A DNA stretch of 64,000 nucleotides. Origin: Acidobacteriota bacterium (GTDB lineage Bacteria > Acidobacteriota > Terriglobia > Bryobacterales > Bryobacteraceae). Both the position numbers and the translations under genes were made by a program. Of the stretch, positions 54,431 to 62,607 are shown piece after piece (the first letter of the stretch is position 1; every line of letters begins with the position of its first letter). Under the pieces are notes generated by a model. It had not been told where the DNA came from and made no database searches. It worked only from the letters and a program-made list of their open reading frames with translations. The stretch spans positions 155,949-219,948 of the forward strand of contig JAFKEE010000021.1 in assembly GCA_017307505.1 (NCBI GenBank), given 5' to 3'.

Positions 54431-54572
54431 TGATTCGGTCTGCATAGTTCTCGACGTTCTGCTCATCGGACTTGCTGAGCCCAAACCATGCCGCCCTGTT
54501 CTGGTTGGCAATCGCTTTGGCCAGTTCCGCACGCACGAACACAGCACCTTTGCGTTCAAAGCGGTAGAACGA
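54402..54572 (-). pseudogene. Decayed duplicate of the 3' end of the morphogenesis gene
   Basis: The minus strand encodes about 56 codons ending ELAKAIANQNRAAWFGLSKS, then DEQNVENYADRITRSKSRS, nearly identical to the C-terminus of the 55575-55991 protein (DEQNVENYADRMVRSKR). The 5' part is missing: an in-frame TAA precedes it and no start codon is present. It marks one side of the inserted TIR cassette. Confidence 0.85.
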
Positions 54573-54626
54573 TTACATGGCTGCAAGGCTGATGAGACCC
54601 AGCGAAGCGAGTTGTGATACGCTTTC

Positions 54627-55454
54627 ATGCTTATGGCAGCCTCCAATGCGGACAACAAACCATACAATGTGTTCCTCAGTTGGTCCGGAGAGCGCAGCGG
54701 GGCTGCGGCAAAGGCGATGTGGGGCTGGCTACCCTGTATGGTTCAAGCGGCTGTTCCTTGGCTCTCCTCGCGGGATATCGGACTCGGTACTCAATACATT
54801 TCGCAGATTCAGTCAGCTTTGAAGCAGATACGGATCGGTATATTCTTTGTTACCTCGGATAACGCAGTGTCACCTTGGATGCTTTACGAGGCAGGGGCAA
54901 TATCCAAGAACGTCGAGGATGATTCCAGGGTTTTTACCTACCTGCTCGACAGTAAACAACCAATCACGGTAGAAGGACCTCTTGGCCATTTCCAGAGCAC
55001 TACCTCCGACAAGGAGGGGACATGGCGTTTGCTGGAGGCTGTTAACGCGGCGATCGAAGGCGGGCCAGAAGGCGAGACCTTGAGAAGAGCATTCGAAATG
55101 GGCTGGGAGACGCTCAAGAATGAACTTGACTCGATTCCAAAGACTGGAGGAACAGTCAAGAAGCCAACAACTGATCAGATGCTAGAGACTCTCTTGGAAA
55201 CTACACGAGTGATCCAAGGACAACTTACTGCGATGCACACCAAGAATATATTGGACAAGGCGCTGTACGATGCGAAGCAACTAGTTGATTCTCAAGCAGG
55301 TCTTCGCACCAGACCAATTGACGTTCTGTCTGGTCTGATGAATCAGGAGCGCCACTCGCTACCACGCCTTGATGTCTTTGGACGCCACATCGATCACGAG
55401 ACAGGCTTGCCATACCAAGCTGAGCCTCCTGTCCCACCAATATCACCCAAATAA
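54627..55454 (+). CDS. TIR-domain protein, candidate phage-borne immune effector
   Basis: A product of 275 residues. VFLSWSGERSGAAAKAMWGWL, then SRDIGLGTQYISQIQSAL, GIFFVTSDN and SPWMLYEAGAISK form a bacterial TIR domain. The conserved catalytic glutamate would be E88 in WMLYEAG. The following 'VFTYLLD', 'GPLGHFQST' and 'WRLLEAVN' complete the family's second half (about residue 150). TIR enzymes cleave NAD+ or make cyclic-ADP-ribose-type signals in anti-phage defence (Thoeris and others). The C-terminal 100 residues are unassigned. It lies antisense inside the late operon, with an unknown gene and a repeat array upstream. Confidence 0.85.
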   Translation: MLMAASNADNKPYNVFLSWSGERSGAAAKAMWGWLPCMVQAAVPWLSSRDIGLGTQYISQIQSALKQIRIGIFFVTSDNAVSPWMLYEAGAISKNVEDDSRVFTYLLDSKQPITVEGPLGHFQSTTSDKEGTWRLLEAVNAAIEGGPEGETLRRAFEMGWETLKNELDSIPKTGGTVKKPTTDQMLETLLETTRVIQGQLTAMHTKNILDKALYDAKQLVDSQAGLRTRPIDVLSGLMNQERHSLPRLDVFGRHIDHETGLPYQAEPPVPPISPK

Positions 55455-55574
55455 CGACTAAAATCGTAAGTCCACTTCTTTATGTTATCTTTGCATGGCA
55501 GGCAGTCAAACCAACGTAGTCATTCTGGGCTGACTTCTATTCTGGGATTACCATCTTCTCAAGTCTAAGCTAAG

Positions 55575-55991
55575 CTAGGTATACTCGCGCTTCGACCGCA
55601 CCATGCGATCCGCATAGTTCTCTACGTTTTGCTCGTCCGACTTGCTCAGTCCGAACCATGCCGCCCTGTTCTGGTTGGCGATTGCCTTGGCGAGTTCAGC
55701 CCGGCGAGTGAATCCGATCACAGCCTTGTTTGCAGTGGCCTCGACGACGGTCAAGGATCCCAACATGCTGCCCGAGAACATCAAGTTCCGTACGGCCGGT
55801 TGTCCCATCCTGGCCTTCTTGGCTCTGTAACGGGCCGAGAGGGGAGGCATCGGTCTGTCTGTCGCTCCTAACCCTCGCGCACATCGATCTTGAATGGACT
55901 GAATCGCCCTGGCTCCGATCCGAATCATGTCCTGGCGAGTGAACTCAACGGCGGATAGCTTCTTGATCTTCGACAAGTTGATGTTCAGCAT
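55575..55991 (-). CDS. Phage virion morphogenesis protein
   Basis: A product of 138 residues. RPMPPLSARYRAKKARMGQP, then NLMFSGSMLGSLTVVEAT and ELAKAIANQNRAAWFGLS, match the tail-completion/virion-morphogenesis family (gpS/HK97 gp10-type). The 3' 150 bp are duplicated at 54402-54572. It follows the head morphogenesis gene with 3 bp between them. Confidence 0.7.
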   Translation of the reverse strand: MLNINLSKIKKLSAVEFTRQDMIRIGARAIQSIQDRCARGLGATDRPMPPLSARYRAKKARMGQPAVRNLMFSGSMLGSLTVVEATANKAVIGFTRRAELAKAIANQNRAAWFGLSKSDEQNVENYADRMVRSKREYT

Positions 55992-55994
55992 CGC

Positions 55995-56945
55995 CTATTC
56001 GCTCCATCCAACCTGAACGTCGACGCCCTTAGTGAGCAAGTCGGCATTGTCCCGGTAGTACTTGGCCTGGGCTCGCCTGTAAGCCGCCCGATCAGCACCA
56101 ACACGACTGCGTTCTTCCTGAAGGATCGTGTCCCAGTCGCTCAACTGCTCGGCCGGCCGGAGATCGCTGCGTTCACTGACCACAGGCGCCCATACGTGGC
56201 GGCATCTGAGTCCACCGCCGTACCGAAGGACATCCGACCACCTCCCGGCACCATTGCTCATTGTCCGGATGGCCGAGAGGTCATAAGTCTTGCCGACGTG
56301 AGAACTGCAGAACGGTCTATTGCGATTGTCAGCGGGCCCGAAGTACCGAAACCGGTCAATGCCTGCCTCGTCCCAGGTCTCCATGCTGACAACACGGTCG
56401 AATGTCCGCAGCGCCGTGTCCGCATAGGAACTGGCATTCTCAGCGAACGACCCAATGTGACTCTCGACGGTCTCCAGGATGTCCGATCTCTTCTTGCCAA
56501 CTATCGCGCTCAAGGCCAACTCTTTCGCGATCACTCGTGTCGCCGCGGGTCCGATCTCAGCCGTAAATGCCGAGTAGTCAAAGTCCCTTAACTGCTTCGC
56601 CAGGTTGGCCGGGAGCGGGGTCGAACCCATAATCGTCTCGGCATGACCAAGAGGGACAGTCACCCGGCTCAAGGCCGAAGCATATGCCTCGCTCTCGACG
56701 AAGGTCAGCAGGTATTCGCCAGCCAACTCGGGGTATCCCAGGCGAACCAGTTGATCGCCCAACTTCCTGGAGATCAGGCTGATCTGCTCACTGGCCAGCT
56801 TGCCCTGGAAGTCGTGGCCGAGAAGGTCGTCGATGATCACCTGGCGCCAGCGGCGGGCAATGAGCGTCATGTCCTCACGGAACGCCGCGGATTGGCTGTC
56901 CAGCTCGTGAATGTGCTCGAGGACGATGGCTTCCAGAGTGGGCAT
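55995..56945 (-). CDS. Phage head morphogenesis protein (SPP1 gp7-like)
   Basis: A product of 316 residues. The C-terminal half has DRFRYFGPADNRNRPFCSSHVG, then GGGLRCRHVWAPV, the conserved Cys/His motif of the minor head protein family. These proteins are packaged in the procapsid with the portal. The gene starts 3 bp after the portal stop. Confidence 0.8.
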   Translation of the reverse strand: MPTLEAIVLEHIHELDSQSAAFREDMTLIARRWRQVIIDDLLGHDFQGKLASEQISLISRKLGDQLVRLGYPELAGEYLLTFVESEAYASALSRVTVPLGHAETIMGSTPLPANLAKQLRDFDYSAFTAEIGPAATRVIAKELALSAIVGKKRSDILETVESHIGSFAENASSYADTALRTFDRVVSMETWDEAGIDRFRYFGPADNRNRPFCSSHVGKTYDLSAIRTMSNGAGRWSDVLRYGGGLRCRHVWAPVVSERSDLRPAEQLSDWDTILQEERSRVGADRAAYRRAQAKYYRDNADLLTKGVDVQVGWSE

Positions 56946-56948
56946 TGG

Positions 56949-58403
56949 TTAGTTCTTGACCGTTACGTCTCTCACGGCAGCAGCGATGGCCGGGATGGCT
57001 TCGATCTGATCGTCGATCTCTTTCTGTCTCTTGGCCGGGAGGCTGGGGAGTGCCTTACTGAGTACGTCCCTCAATAGCTCTTGCCTTGCCGCCGGAGGAA
57101 GTCCAACAGTGCTCAGCTTTAGCAGGTTGTCGATCGCTGACTGCAGGTCGTTCAGGTCGAACTTGGTCCCGTAGGTGATCGAGCCGATGAACTCGGACTC
57201 ACCCTGGAAGGCGGCCATCAGGTCCATGACCAACGCCGCAGTCTGCTGCTCGTTCAAGGCCATTGAGACAAGCCGGCGATTGGCCTCATCGTGCTTGTAC
57301 GATCTGGCCACCCCACTCTCGGCCGTTGCCTTGTCCTGAATGGGATCGCCCTGGATACCCAGAGCTTTCAAGGCCAATCGGTAGGTGTCGACGAAGATGG
57401 TCCACGCACTCTCAAGGCCGGCCGGATCTGGTGATACGTACTCGAATCCGACGTTCTTGTCTTTGTCGGCTGTGAGCAGGATAGCGGCCGAGGTGGACAG
57501 ATCCAACTCGGGGACCTTGTCGTCGGTCCGCAGTACAGGGATGGCGAACGACTGGGCCTGGATGACGCTATCGGCGCTACTCAGCCAGTTGGACAGTAGG
57601 ACCATGTACTTGGCGGCGATTCGGATCAGGCTCTGACCTTTGAATGGTGCCTTCCTGACGTGATAGAGGGGCACGATCGGAACGCGGCCGATGGGGTTCT
57701 TGCCCTGGTCGATCACGCGGATGTCACTGTCGCCGCGGGACTCGATCGAGAACCATTCCTCTGGAGTCCAATAGCGGTAGCTCTTCACCTCGGAATCCTC
57801 GAGCATGCTGGCCTTGAGGTCAGCGACTTGGTAGAGAACTTCCTGAGGCTCGCCATATTGATCAAGGCGCCAGTTCAGCAGCGACAGCGGGTTGATCAGA
57901 CGTGCGTAAGGACGAACTCCAGCAGAGAGAACGTCGGCCTGGGTACGAAGCTCGACAGTTGAACTCGGAGCATCGACAACGATGTAGGAAACTCCGAAGA
58001 CGCAGGCCATCTCCCGGGCGGCATACATGAAGGCATGGAAGTCATTCCCCTGGCAATCGAAGTCGGCCATGATGTTCTGATAGCTGGCCGGGATGTCCAT
58101 GCTCACTGTCTTGGGAGCTCCGACCGTGCCGGCATACATTCCGACTCCAGGCCCGCAGATGTCCACGGGGACTGCCTTGGAGATGCGGCCGAGGTAGTTC
58201 TTGTTGCTCTCTTTGGGGAACTGACCGACGTAGTTTCTGAGACCAACGTAGTTCCCAGCAGAGACCTGGATGTTGACGGCCAGTGGATTGATCATCTGTG
58301 GCCAACGAGGATCAGCCTCGGCGCAATCAGACAGGAACTTCCACACCGGCGCCATGAGCGTGTAGTCGGGATGTCGGCTCTCGATGAGTTTCTTCAGATC
58401 CAT
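56949..58403 (-). CDS. Phage portal protein (DUF4055-like)
   Basis: A product of 484 residues. SRHPDYTLMAPVWKFLSDCAE at the start, then NYVGQFPKESNKNYLGRISK, and the wing/stem region (IGRVPIVPLYHVRKAP, KATAESGVARSYKHDEANRR) are those of DUF4055-type portal proteins. The portal ring is the DNA entry gate and terminase docking site. It lies 6 bp downstream of the large terminase. Confidence 0.8.
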   Translation of the reverse strand: MDLKKLIESRHPDYTLMAPVWKFLSDCAEADPRWPQMINPLAVNIQVSAGNYVGLRNYVGQFPKESNKNYLGRISKAVPVDICGPGVGMYAGTVGAPKTVSMDIPASYQNIMADFDCQGNDFHAFMYAAREMACVFGVSYIVVDAPSSTVELRTQADVLSAGVRPYARLINPLSLLNWRLDQYGEPQEVLYQVADLKASMLEDSEVKSYRYWTPEEWFSIESRGDSDIRVIDQGKNPIGRVPIVPLYHVRKAPFKGQSLIRIAAKYMVLLSNWLSSADSVIQAQSFAIPVLRTDDKVPELDLSTSAAILLTADKDKNVGFEYVSPDPAGLESAWTIFVDTYRLALKALGIQGDPIQDKATAESGVARSYKHDEANRRLVSMALNEQQTAALVMDLMAAFQGESEFIGSITYGTKFDLNDLQSAIDNLLKLSTVGLPPAARQELLRDVLSKALPSLPAKRQKEIDDQIEAIPAIAAAVRDVTVKN

Positions 58404-58409
58404 GCTGTT

Positions 58410-59879
58410 CTACATCTCCCAGGCGTTGATCAATCTGGTCTGTGTTCTCTGCTTAGCGAGGTAGCTCAAGGCCTGGCTGGCACTATCGACTTCATCGTCG
58501 TGTGCAGCCGCCGGGAAGGAGGTCCACTCCAGGAGGAGCTCATCTACCCATCGGCATTCGTCCTGATGTGGGACGAACACCTGGCCAGCCTCGAACTGGG
58601 GGCTGACTGAACTGGCCCTGGCGAGCTTACTGCCCTCGGGTTTCACGGCGATCAATCCGCTGATCTCACGCTTGAGCGTCGAGACCACGGCTGGCCCATT
58701 GGCGGCGTCCTCAACCAGAACTGCTTCAGCTCTAGGCCAGTCCGCCTTCATCTTCCGGATGGCCTGGAGGGATCGTGTGAAGTCCGCCCGCTCATGGAAC
58801 CGGTCTAGTAGATAGCGAAGTGAGCCCTTCGCGCCCCAGGCCTGGCCGGAGACGTAATCGCTGCCATCCGAGTCCTTGAAGGTCAAGTCCCAGCTCAGGA
58901 TGATGCGATCGAACTGCGGTAGGTCAGAACGACGATAGAACTTGATCCAATCTCGTTTCCAGATGCCTCCGCCGGCAGGTGCCGGCGTCTGCTGATACTG
59001 CGCTGAATACCGTCGTGAACCAAGCGACTTCTTCAGGTCTTCTACCTGCTCCAGGCCAATCCGGTCAGGAACAAGTAATTGACCTGGTTCAGTCCGCGGG
59101 TCAGTCCAGCCTATAGAAGTGGGCCTGGAGGGTCGACCACTGTACTCCATCGGGAGTTCAAGTAGGTCATAGCCCAGGTCGCGCTTCAGGATGTGCCCAA
59201 CCACGTCGGACTCGTGCAGACGCTGCTGGATGACGACCAGTCTTCCGGTCTTCAAGTCATTGAACCGACTCGGCAGCGTCGAGAAGAACCATTCCGCGGC
59301 CGACTCGCGCTCGGCGTCGCTATCTGCCTGCGAAACGCTCAGTGGATCGTCGACAACAACCAGGTCGGCGCGTTCACCTGTCGCCGTCCCGCCGACTGAA
59401 GTGCTTATTCTGCAACCACTTAGGTCGTTATCGAATCTCGTCTTCTGATTCTGGTCCGAAGTCAGCCGAATGTGTGGCCAACGTGTCCGATACCAGTCCG
59501 ACTCGATCAGGCGCCGGCACCGAACGGAATCTCGTGTACTCAGCTGGGCGCTATAACTCGCATAGATCGATCGCAAGGCCGGCTCACGGATCCATAACCA
59601 GGCCGGGAGGAGAACACTAGTCAGTAGACTCTTTGCCATTCCGGGGGGAATGGAGATAGCAAGCCTTGTGATCTGACCTTCGGCGACTGCTTGCAGATGC
59701 TGACAGACTGCATCTGTGGCGATGTTGGGGCTGAAGGCGACGGCCGGCTCAACTACGCTCCAGGCCTGCCGTACAAACTCACTGAAGTGTCTCTTGGCCA
59801 GCTCCGTCCTTATCTCCTGAAGTCCCGGGAGCCCTCTCAAGAGCGATTCGGATGGACTCGAGATTGCGAAGCTGCTCAT
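58410..59879 (-). CDS. terL: Phage terminase large subunit
   Basis: A product of 489 residues. The ATPase has a Walker A ISIPPGMAKSLLTSV (around residue 95) and Walker B DLVVVDD (about 175). The RNase H-like nuclease has three acidic clusters: ILSWDLTFKDSDGSDYVSG, AVLVEDAANGPAV and HDDEVDSASQAL. It cuts and pumps DNA into the capsid. It overlaps the small subunit by 101 bp. Confidence 0.93.
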   Translation of the reverse strand: MSSFAISSPSESLLRGLPGLQEIRTELAKRHFSEFVRQAWSVVEPAVAFSPNIATDAVCQHLQAVAEGQITRLAISIPPGMAKSLLTSVLLPAWLWIREPALRSIYASYSAQLSTRDSVRCRRLIESDWYRTRWPHIRLTSDQNQKTRFDNDLSGCRISTSVGGTATGERADLVVVDDPLSVSQADSDAERESAAEWFFSTLPSRFNDLKTGRLVVIQQRLHESDVVGHILKRDLGYDLLELPMEYSGRPSRPTSIGWTDPRTEPGQLLVPDRIGLEQVEDLKKSLGSRRYSAQYQQTPAPAGGGIWKRDWIKFYRRSDLPQFDRIILSWDLTFKDSDGSDYVSGQAWGAKGSLRYLLDRFHERADFTRSLQAIRKMKADWPRAEAVLVEDAANGPAVVSTLKREISGLIAVKPEGSKLARASSVSPQFEAGQVFVPHQDECRWVDELLLEWTSFPAAAHDDEVDSASQALSYLAKQRTQTRLINAWEM

Positions 59880-60210
59880 CGGTGAGATTGCCTACACTGC
59901 TTGTCTTGATCGGCTCTCCCTCTGGGCCGCTGAGCTCTACGGATTGCTTGTCCGACATGCCTAGCCAGTTCTTGGCCAGGAAGATGGCCATAGTCGTGGA
60001 CCCGCCCATCGCCTGCTCGAACATCATCTTGCGTAGCCGGGATCTGCCTGAGTCTTTCCCTTTGGCATAAACCTCCGCATATCTGCGATCTAGGGTGTCA
60101 ACGGAGATGTCCAACAGCCTGGCGATTTCTGACTTCGAATGCTGGTATGAGGCTAGATCGGTGATGAGCTTCTCGATGTCGATGACGATTTGCTTCTTAG
60201 GTCTGGGCAT
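59779..60210 (-). CDS. terS: Phage terminase small subunit
   Basis: A product of 143 residues with an N-terminal helix-turn-helix (SKSEIARLLDISVDTLDRRY), a central helical part (RKMMFEQAMGGSTTMAIFLAKNWLGM) and an acidic C-terminus. This is the usual TerS layout. The 3' end overlaps terL by 101 bp. No Shine-Dalgarno sequence is seen, but upstream DNA contains palindromes. Confidence 0.85.
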   Translation of the reverse strand: MPRPKKQIVIDIEKLITDLASYQHSKSEIARLLDISVDTLDRRYAEVYAKGKDSGRSRLRKMMFEQAMGGSTTMAIFLAKNWLGMSDKQSVELSGPEGEPIKTSSVGNLTDEQLRNLESIRIALERAPGTSGDKDGAGQETLQ

Positions 60211-60436
60211 ACAGCGCTTGTCTATGTAGAATCCGCTTGATCTCTGGTACTGCTTCGTTTAGAGTTTAGATAGTTCCCGCTCGTTCTCAAACCTAGGCTT
60301 ACAAGTCTAGGCGTCAGTTTTAGTCGGCTTAGTGCAATGCTAAGTAAGACTTAACCGAGATGAGGGCGGCTAATTGGGAACATACCCGAGAGCCAACCTC
60401 CATCGCCCATTGTCGAAATCGGGAAATGGAGTAACT
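60211..60436. promoter_or_regulatory. Divergent region with two palindromes
   Basis: An AT-rich gap between the leftward terminase genes and a rightward small gene. One 20-bp near-palindrome (CCTAGGCTT at 60292-60300, AAGTCTAGG at 60303-60311, with one mismatch) and one stem-loop (CTTAG at 60328, CTAAG at 60340) are present. Such elements fit operators or promoter-proximal structures for the packaging genes. Confidence 0.45.
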
Positions 60437-60556
60437 ATGCATTCCGCCAACTTAGTGGCGTTCCTCGGCGATGCCGAGATAGTCCTGCTGCGTTTGATCG
60501 TCTTCGCGGCAATGATCAACCTCCTCTACAGCATCTTCAAAGGCATGAAGTGGTAG
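60437..60556 (+). CDS. 39-residue membrane miniprotein
   Basis: ATG with GGAG five bases upstream. The peptide begins MHSANLVAFLG and has one transmembrane helix (LRLIVFAAMINLLYSIF), ending KGMKW. It runs opposite to the neighbouring late genes. It could be a small lysogen-expressed membrane peptide; no family was recognised. Confidence 0.5.
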   Translation: MHSANLVAFLGDAEIVLLRLIVFAAMINLLYSIFKGMKW

Positions 60557-60685
60557 GCACGTCCGGGGCGGGTGCATCTCGGTGCGCCCGCCTCAACACA
60601 AACCGGTTCTTGGTGTGCGAAGCAAAGTCGGAGTGATCTCTGCTTTGGCTGGAAGGAAGGCCATTGGTTGTGCGTAGCCTCGGAC

Positions 60686-61141
60686 CTAGCTGATCTGGCC
60701 GTAGTTCACGGTGACCTTGTGGAGGAGGTTTTTGTCGATCGTCTGGCCGAGGCACTGAAACTGGATGGATGTGTTTTGGAGTTGTGCGAAGGAAACACCG
60801 TCAACCCGCCCTAACCCGATCACGATCCGGTCACCTTTGATCTCGTTGGCCAGTTCGATGGCCTTCGCTCGGATGTACTCGAGATTGATATCCTTCGGGG
60901 TCGCCAGTGGATCGATTTCCACAAAGGTAGAAGTAGTGTAGGGCAGGGGTTCTCCAAGTATCTCTACAACGCCAACCGATCGATGGTCAACCAACTTGCA
61001 CAGCTCTGGCAGTAACATCCTGGAACAAATGAATCCGCAACGCTCCTCTGGTGTCAAGTTGTCGCATTTCGACATCATGTAAGCCACCGCAGCGACGATT
61101 GCGATGGCGACAATAAATGCCGAGATAATCCAATACGCCAT
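60686..61141 (-). CDS. Unknown phage membrane protein
   Basis: A product of 151 residues with AAGGAG upstream. A transmembrane helix (IISAFIVAIAIVAAVAYMM) starts the protein. A cysteine-containing region (CDNLTPEERCGFICSRMLLP) and a mixed alpha/beta rest (RIVIGLGRVDGVSF) follow. It is in the early part of the late operon, next to other short membrane proteins. No family was recognised. Confidence 0.55.
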   Translation of the reverse strand: MAYWIISAFIVAIAIVAAVAYMMSKCDNLTPEERCGFICSRMLLPELCKLVDHRSVGVVEILGEPLPYTTSTFVEIDPLATPKDINLEYIRAKAIELANEIKGDRIVIGLGRVDGVSFAQLQNTSIQFQCLGQTIDKNLLHKVTVNYGQIS

Positions 61142-61175
61142 ATCTCTCCTTAATGAATGAAGGCTGGCCTGGAGG

Positions 61176-61364
61176 TCAGTGAATGACTCGCCGGATCTGC
61201 TCGGACTGGACCATCACGTAGTCCTCAGTACGCTGACCCTTCAGTCTCGGGAAGACCCGCTCAAGCATCGCGTTAGTTCGCGGGTACAATCTGAGCAGCA
61301 TCCAGACGTTCGCGGCGACGTTGAGGACAAGACACGCGAGTAGTAATAGATCAGAAGCTTTCAA
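61176..61364 (-). CDS. Small phage membrane protein
   Basis: A product of 62 residues from a TTG with GGAG upstream. One N-terminal transmembrane helix (LLLLACLVLNVAANVWMLL) and a charged tail (RTEDYVMVQSEQIRRVI). It is 35 bp upstream of the 60686-61141 gene. The function is unknown. Confidence 0.5.
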   Translation of the reverse strand: MKASDLLLLACLVLNVAANVWMLLRLYPRTNAMLERVFPRLKGQRTEDYVMVQSEQIRRVIH

Positions 61365-61418
61365 GTGTGGCTCCTCAATGCATGAAGGCTGGCCGAGAGC
61401 TCTCCTGCTCCAGGCCTA

Positions 61419-61520
61419 TCACCGATAGAAGTTCAAGTAGGCCAGAACTGCGTTCAGCGGCACAGCTACGGCCAGAATGACGGTGCAATGGCGCACAACG
61501 AACTCCCGAAATCGATTCAT
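61419..61520 (-). CDS. 33-residue membrane miniprotein
   Basis: ATG at 61520 with AGGAGG seven bases upstream, the strongest ribosome binding site in this segment. The peptide is a single helix, MNRFREFVVRHCTVILAVAV, followed by PLNAVLAYLNFYR. Size and topology would fit a spanin, holin accessory or toxin-like peptide. Confidence 0.5.
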   Translation of the reverse strand: MNRFREFVVRHCTVILAVAVPLNAVLAYLNFYR

Positions 61521-61543
61521 GGTCTTCCTCCTGCCAATCACAC

Positions 61544-61978
61544 TCACTGATCGCCGATCATGCCGTACGGCTGCCACAGTCCAGGGGATCCTGCTGTAAT
61601 GCAGACCCAGCCTAGATTGCCGCCTGGAACAGGGGAGGTATTCAGGATCACGTCGCCGGCGATGAACTGACCGCTCTCGGGTGGCGCGATGCCGAACAGT
61701 GAACGAGGAACGCGAATCGCCAAGTCGGCCGCGCACCGAATGCGGGCCTGAAATAGCCTTTCCTGGCCGCTCTCGAGCGTGATAACGCCCTGAAGAACGA
61801 ATACTTTGGCCGGCTCGAACAACTCGACGAGCGCGGTTGCCGTTGTGGCACTCTGCGCGGTAGGAGTTGCTGTTCCGGCGCCGCCAAGAACGTTCCAGGC
61901 GATAGTGGCGATCTGGTCACCGACTACAGTGCATTGGTACGCAACCTTCTCGGATCGTGCCTGCTCGTAAGTGTTCAT
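61544..61978 (-). CDS. Phage structural-like protein with GWVC motif
   Basis: A product of 144 residues, beta-rich (VAYQCTVVGDQIATIAWNVL). The C-terminus GGNLGWVCITAGSPGLWQPY resembles the ending of the fibre protein encoded at 38069 (GGHVGWICLGGTTWKVFGVI). This motif is common at the end of phage spikes and fibres. Its start overlaps the preceding gene (ATGA). Confidence 0.5.
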   Translation of the reverse strand: MNTYEQARSEKVAYQCTVVGDQIATIAWNVLGGAGTATPTAQSATTATALVELFEPAKVFVLQGVITLESGQERLFQARIRCAADLAIRVPRSLFGIAPPESGQFIAGDVILNTSPVPGGNLGWVCITAGSPGLWQPYGMIGDQ

Positions 61979-62088
61979 GCTTTGGGCTCCAGTTGGCGCG
62001 GCTCGCAGATAACGTAGATCACTCGAACTGTGGCCTGGAGGGTTTCAGCTCTCGGCGCGGCGTCAATAACGACGATGTGGGCTGTCAT
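61975..62088 (-). CDS. 37-residue phage peptide
   Basis: ATG at 62088 with GAGA upstream; the stop overlaps the next ATG (ATGA). The peptide starts MTAHIVVIDAAPRAETLQAT. The coupling supports its reality; no function is known. Confidence 0.4.
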   Translation of the reverse strand: MTAHIVVIDAAPRAETLQATVRVIYVICEPRQLEPKA

Positions 62089-62206
62089 TTGTTCTCTTTG
62101 GTCATCGAGTAGAGGTGGGCCGTGAGTAAGGAGGAGAACCTCACGGCCCGATTGCCCGGTGGGAGAAAGGAGGTAAAGAACCACCGGGGTGCGGAGGGAT
62201 CAATGT

Positions 62207-62407
62207 CTAGGCGGCCAGCTTGGCGTGTTTCGGCTGCGGCCGCGGAGCAGGTTTGGAAACTGTTGGATCGATGCTCGATCTGAACTCCTGGGCGATGCGG
62301 AAGATCTCAGCTTCAACCTCGGGCTTCATCGTGCATGTCAGGTCGTCAAGATCGTCGAAGGAGAACACCGGATGTCCGGCGGCGTGGAGGCTTTCCAAGT
62401 GAACCAT
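62207..62407 (-). CDS. Small acidic phage protein
   Basis: A product of 66 residues with AGGAG six bases before the ATG. The first half is acidic (FSFDDLDDLTCTMKPEVEAE) and the last third is basic and proline-rich (KPAPRPQPKHAKLAA). No family was recognised. Confidence 0.45.
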   Translation of the reverse strand: MVHLESLHAAGHPVFSFDDLDDLTCTMKPEVEAEIFRIAQEFRSSIDPTVSKPAPRPQPKHAKLAA

Positions 62408-62607
62408 CTCAAACTCCTTGATCGGCCTCCAGGGCCTGGTGGTAATCTCTCGGGCGGATGAACCGCCCTAATAGTGCCAATCGCGTCGGGTCCGTGTGCG
62501 TGCCACGACCAGGCTGGCAGGGCCTGAGTGATCTCGAGGAGGTCAGCGGTTGGTGTCCGTCGTTCCCCTCTGCCTGTAATAAACCGTCAGCGAGGCAAAG
62601 TGTGACA

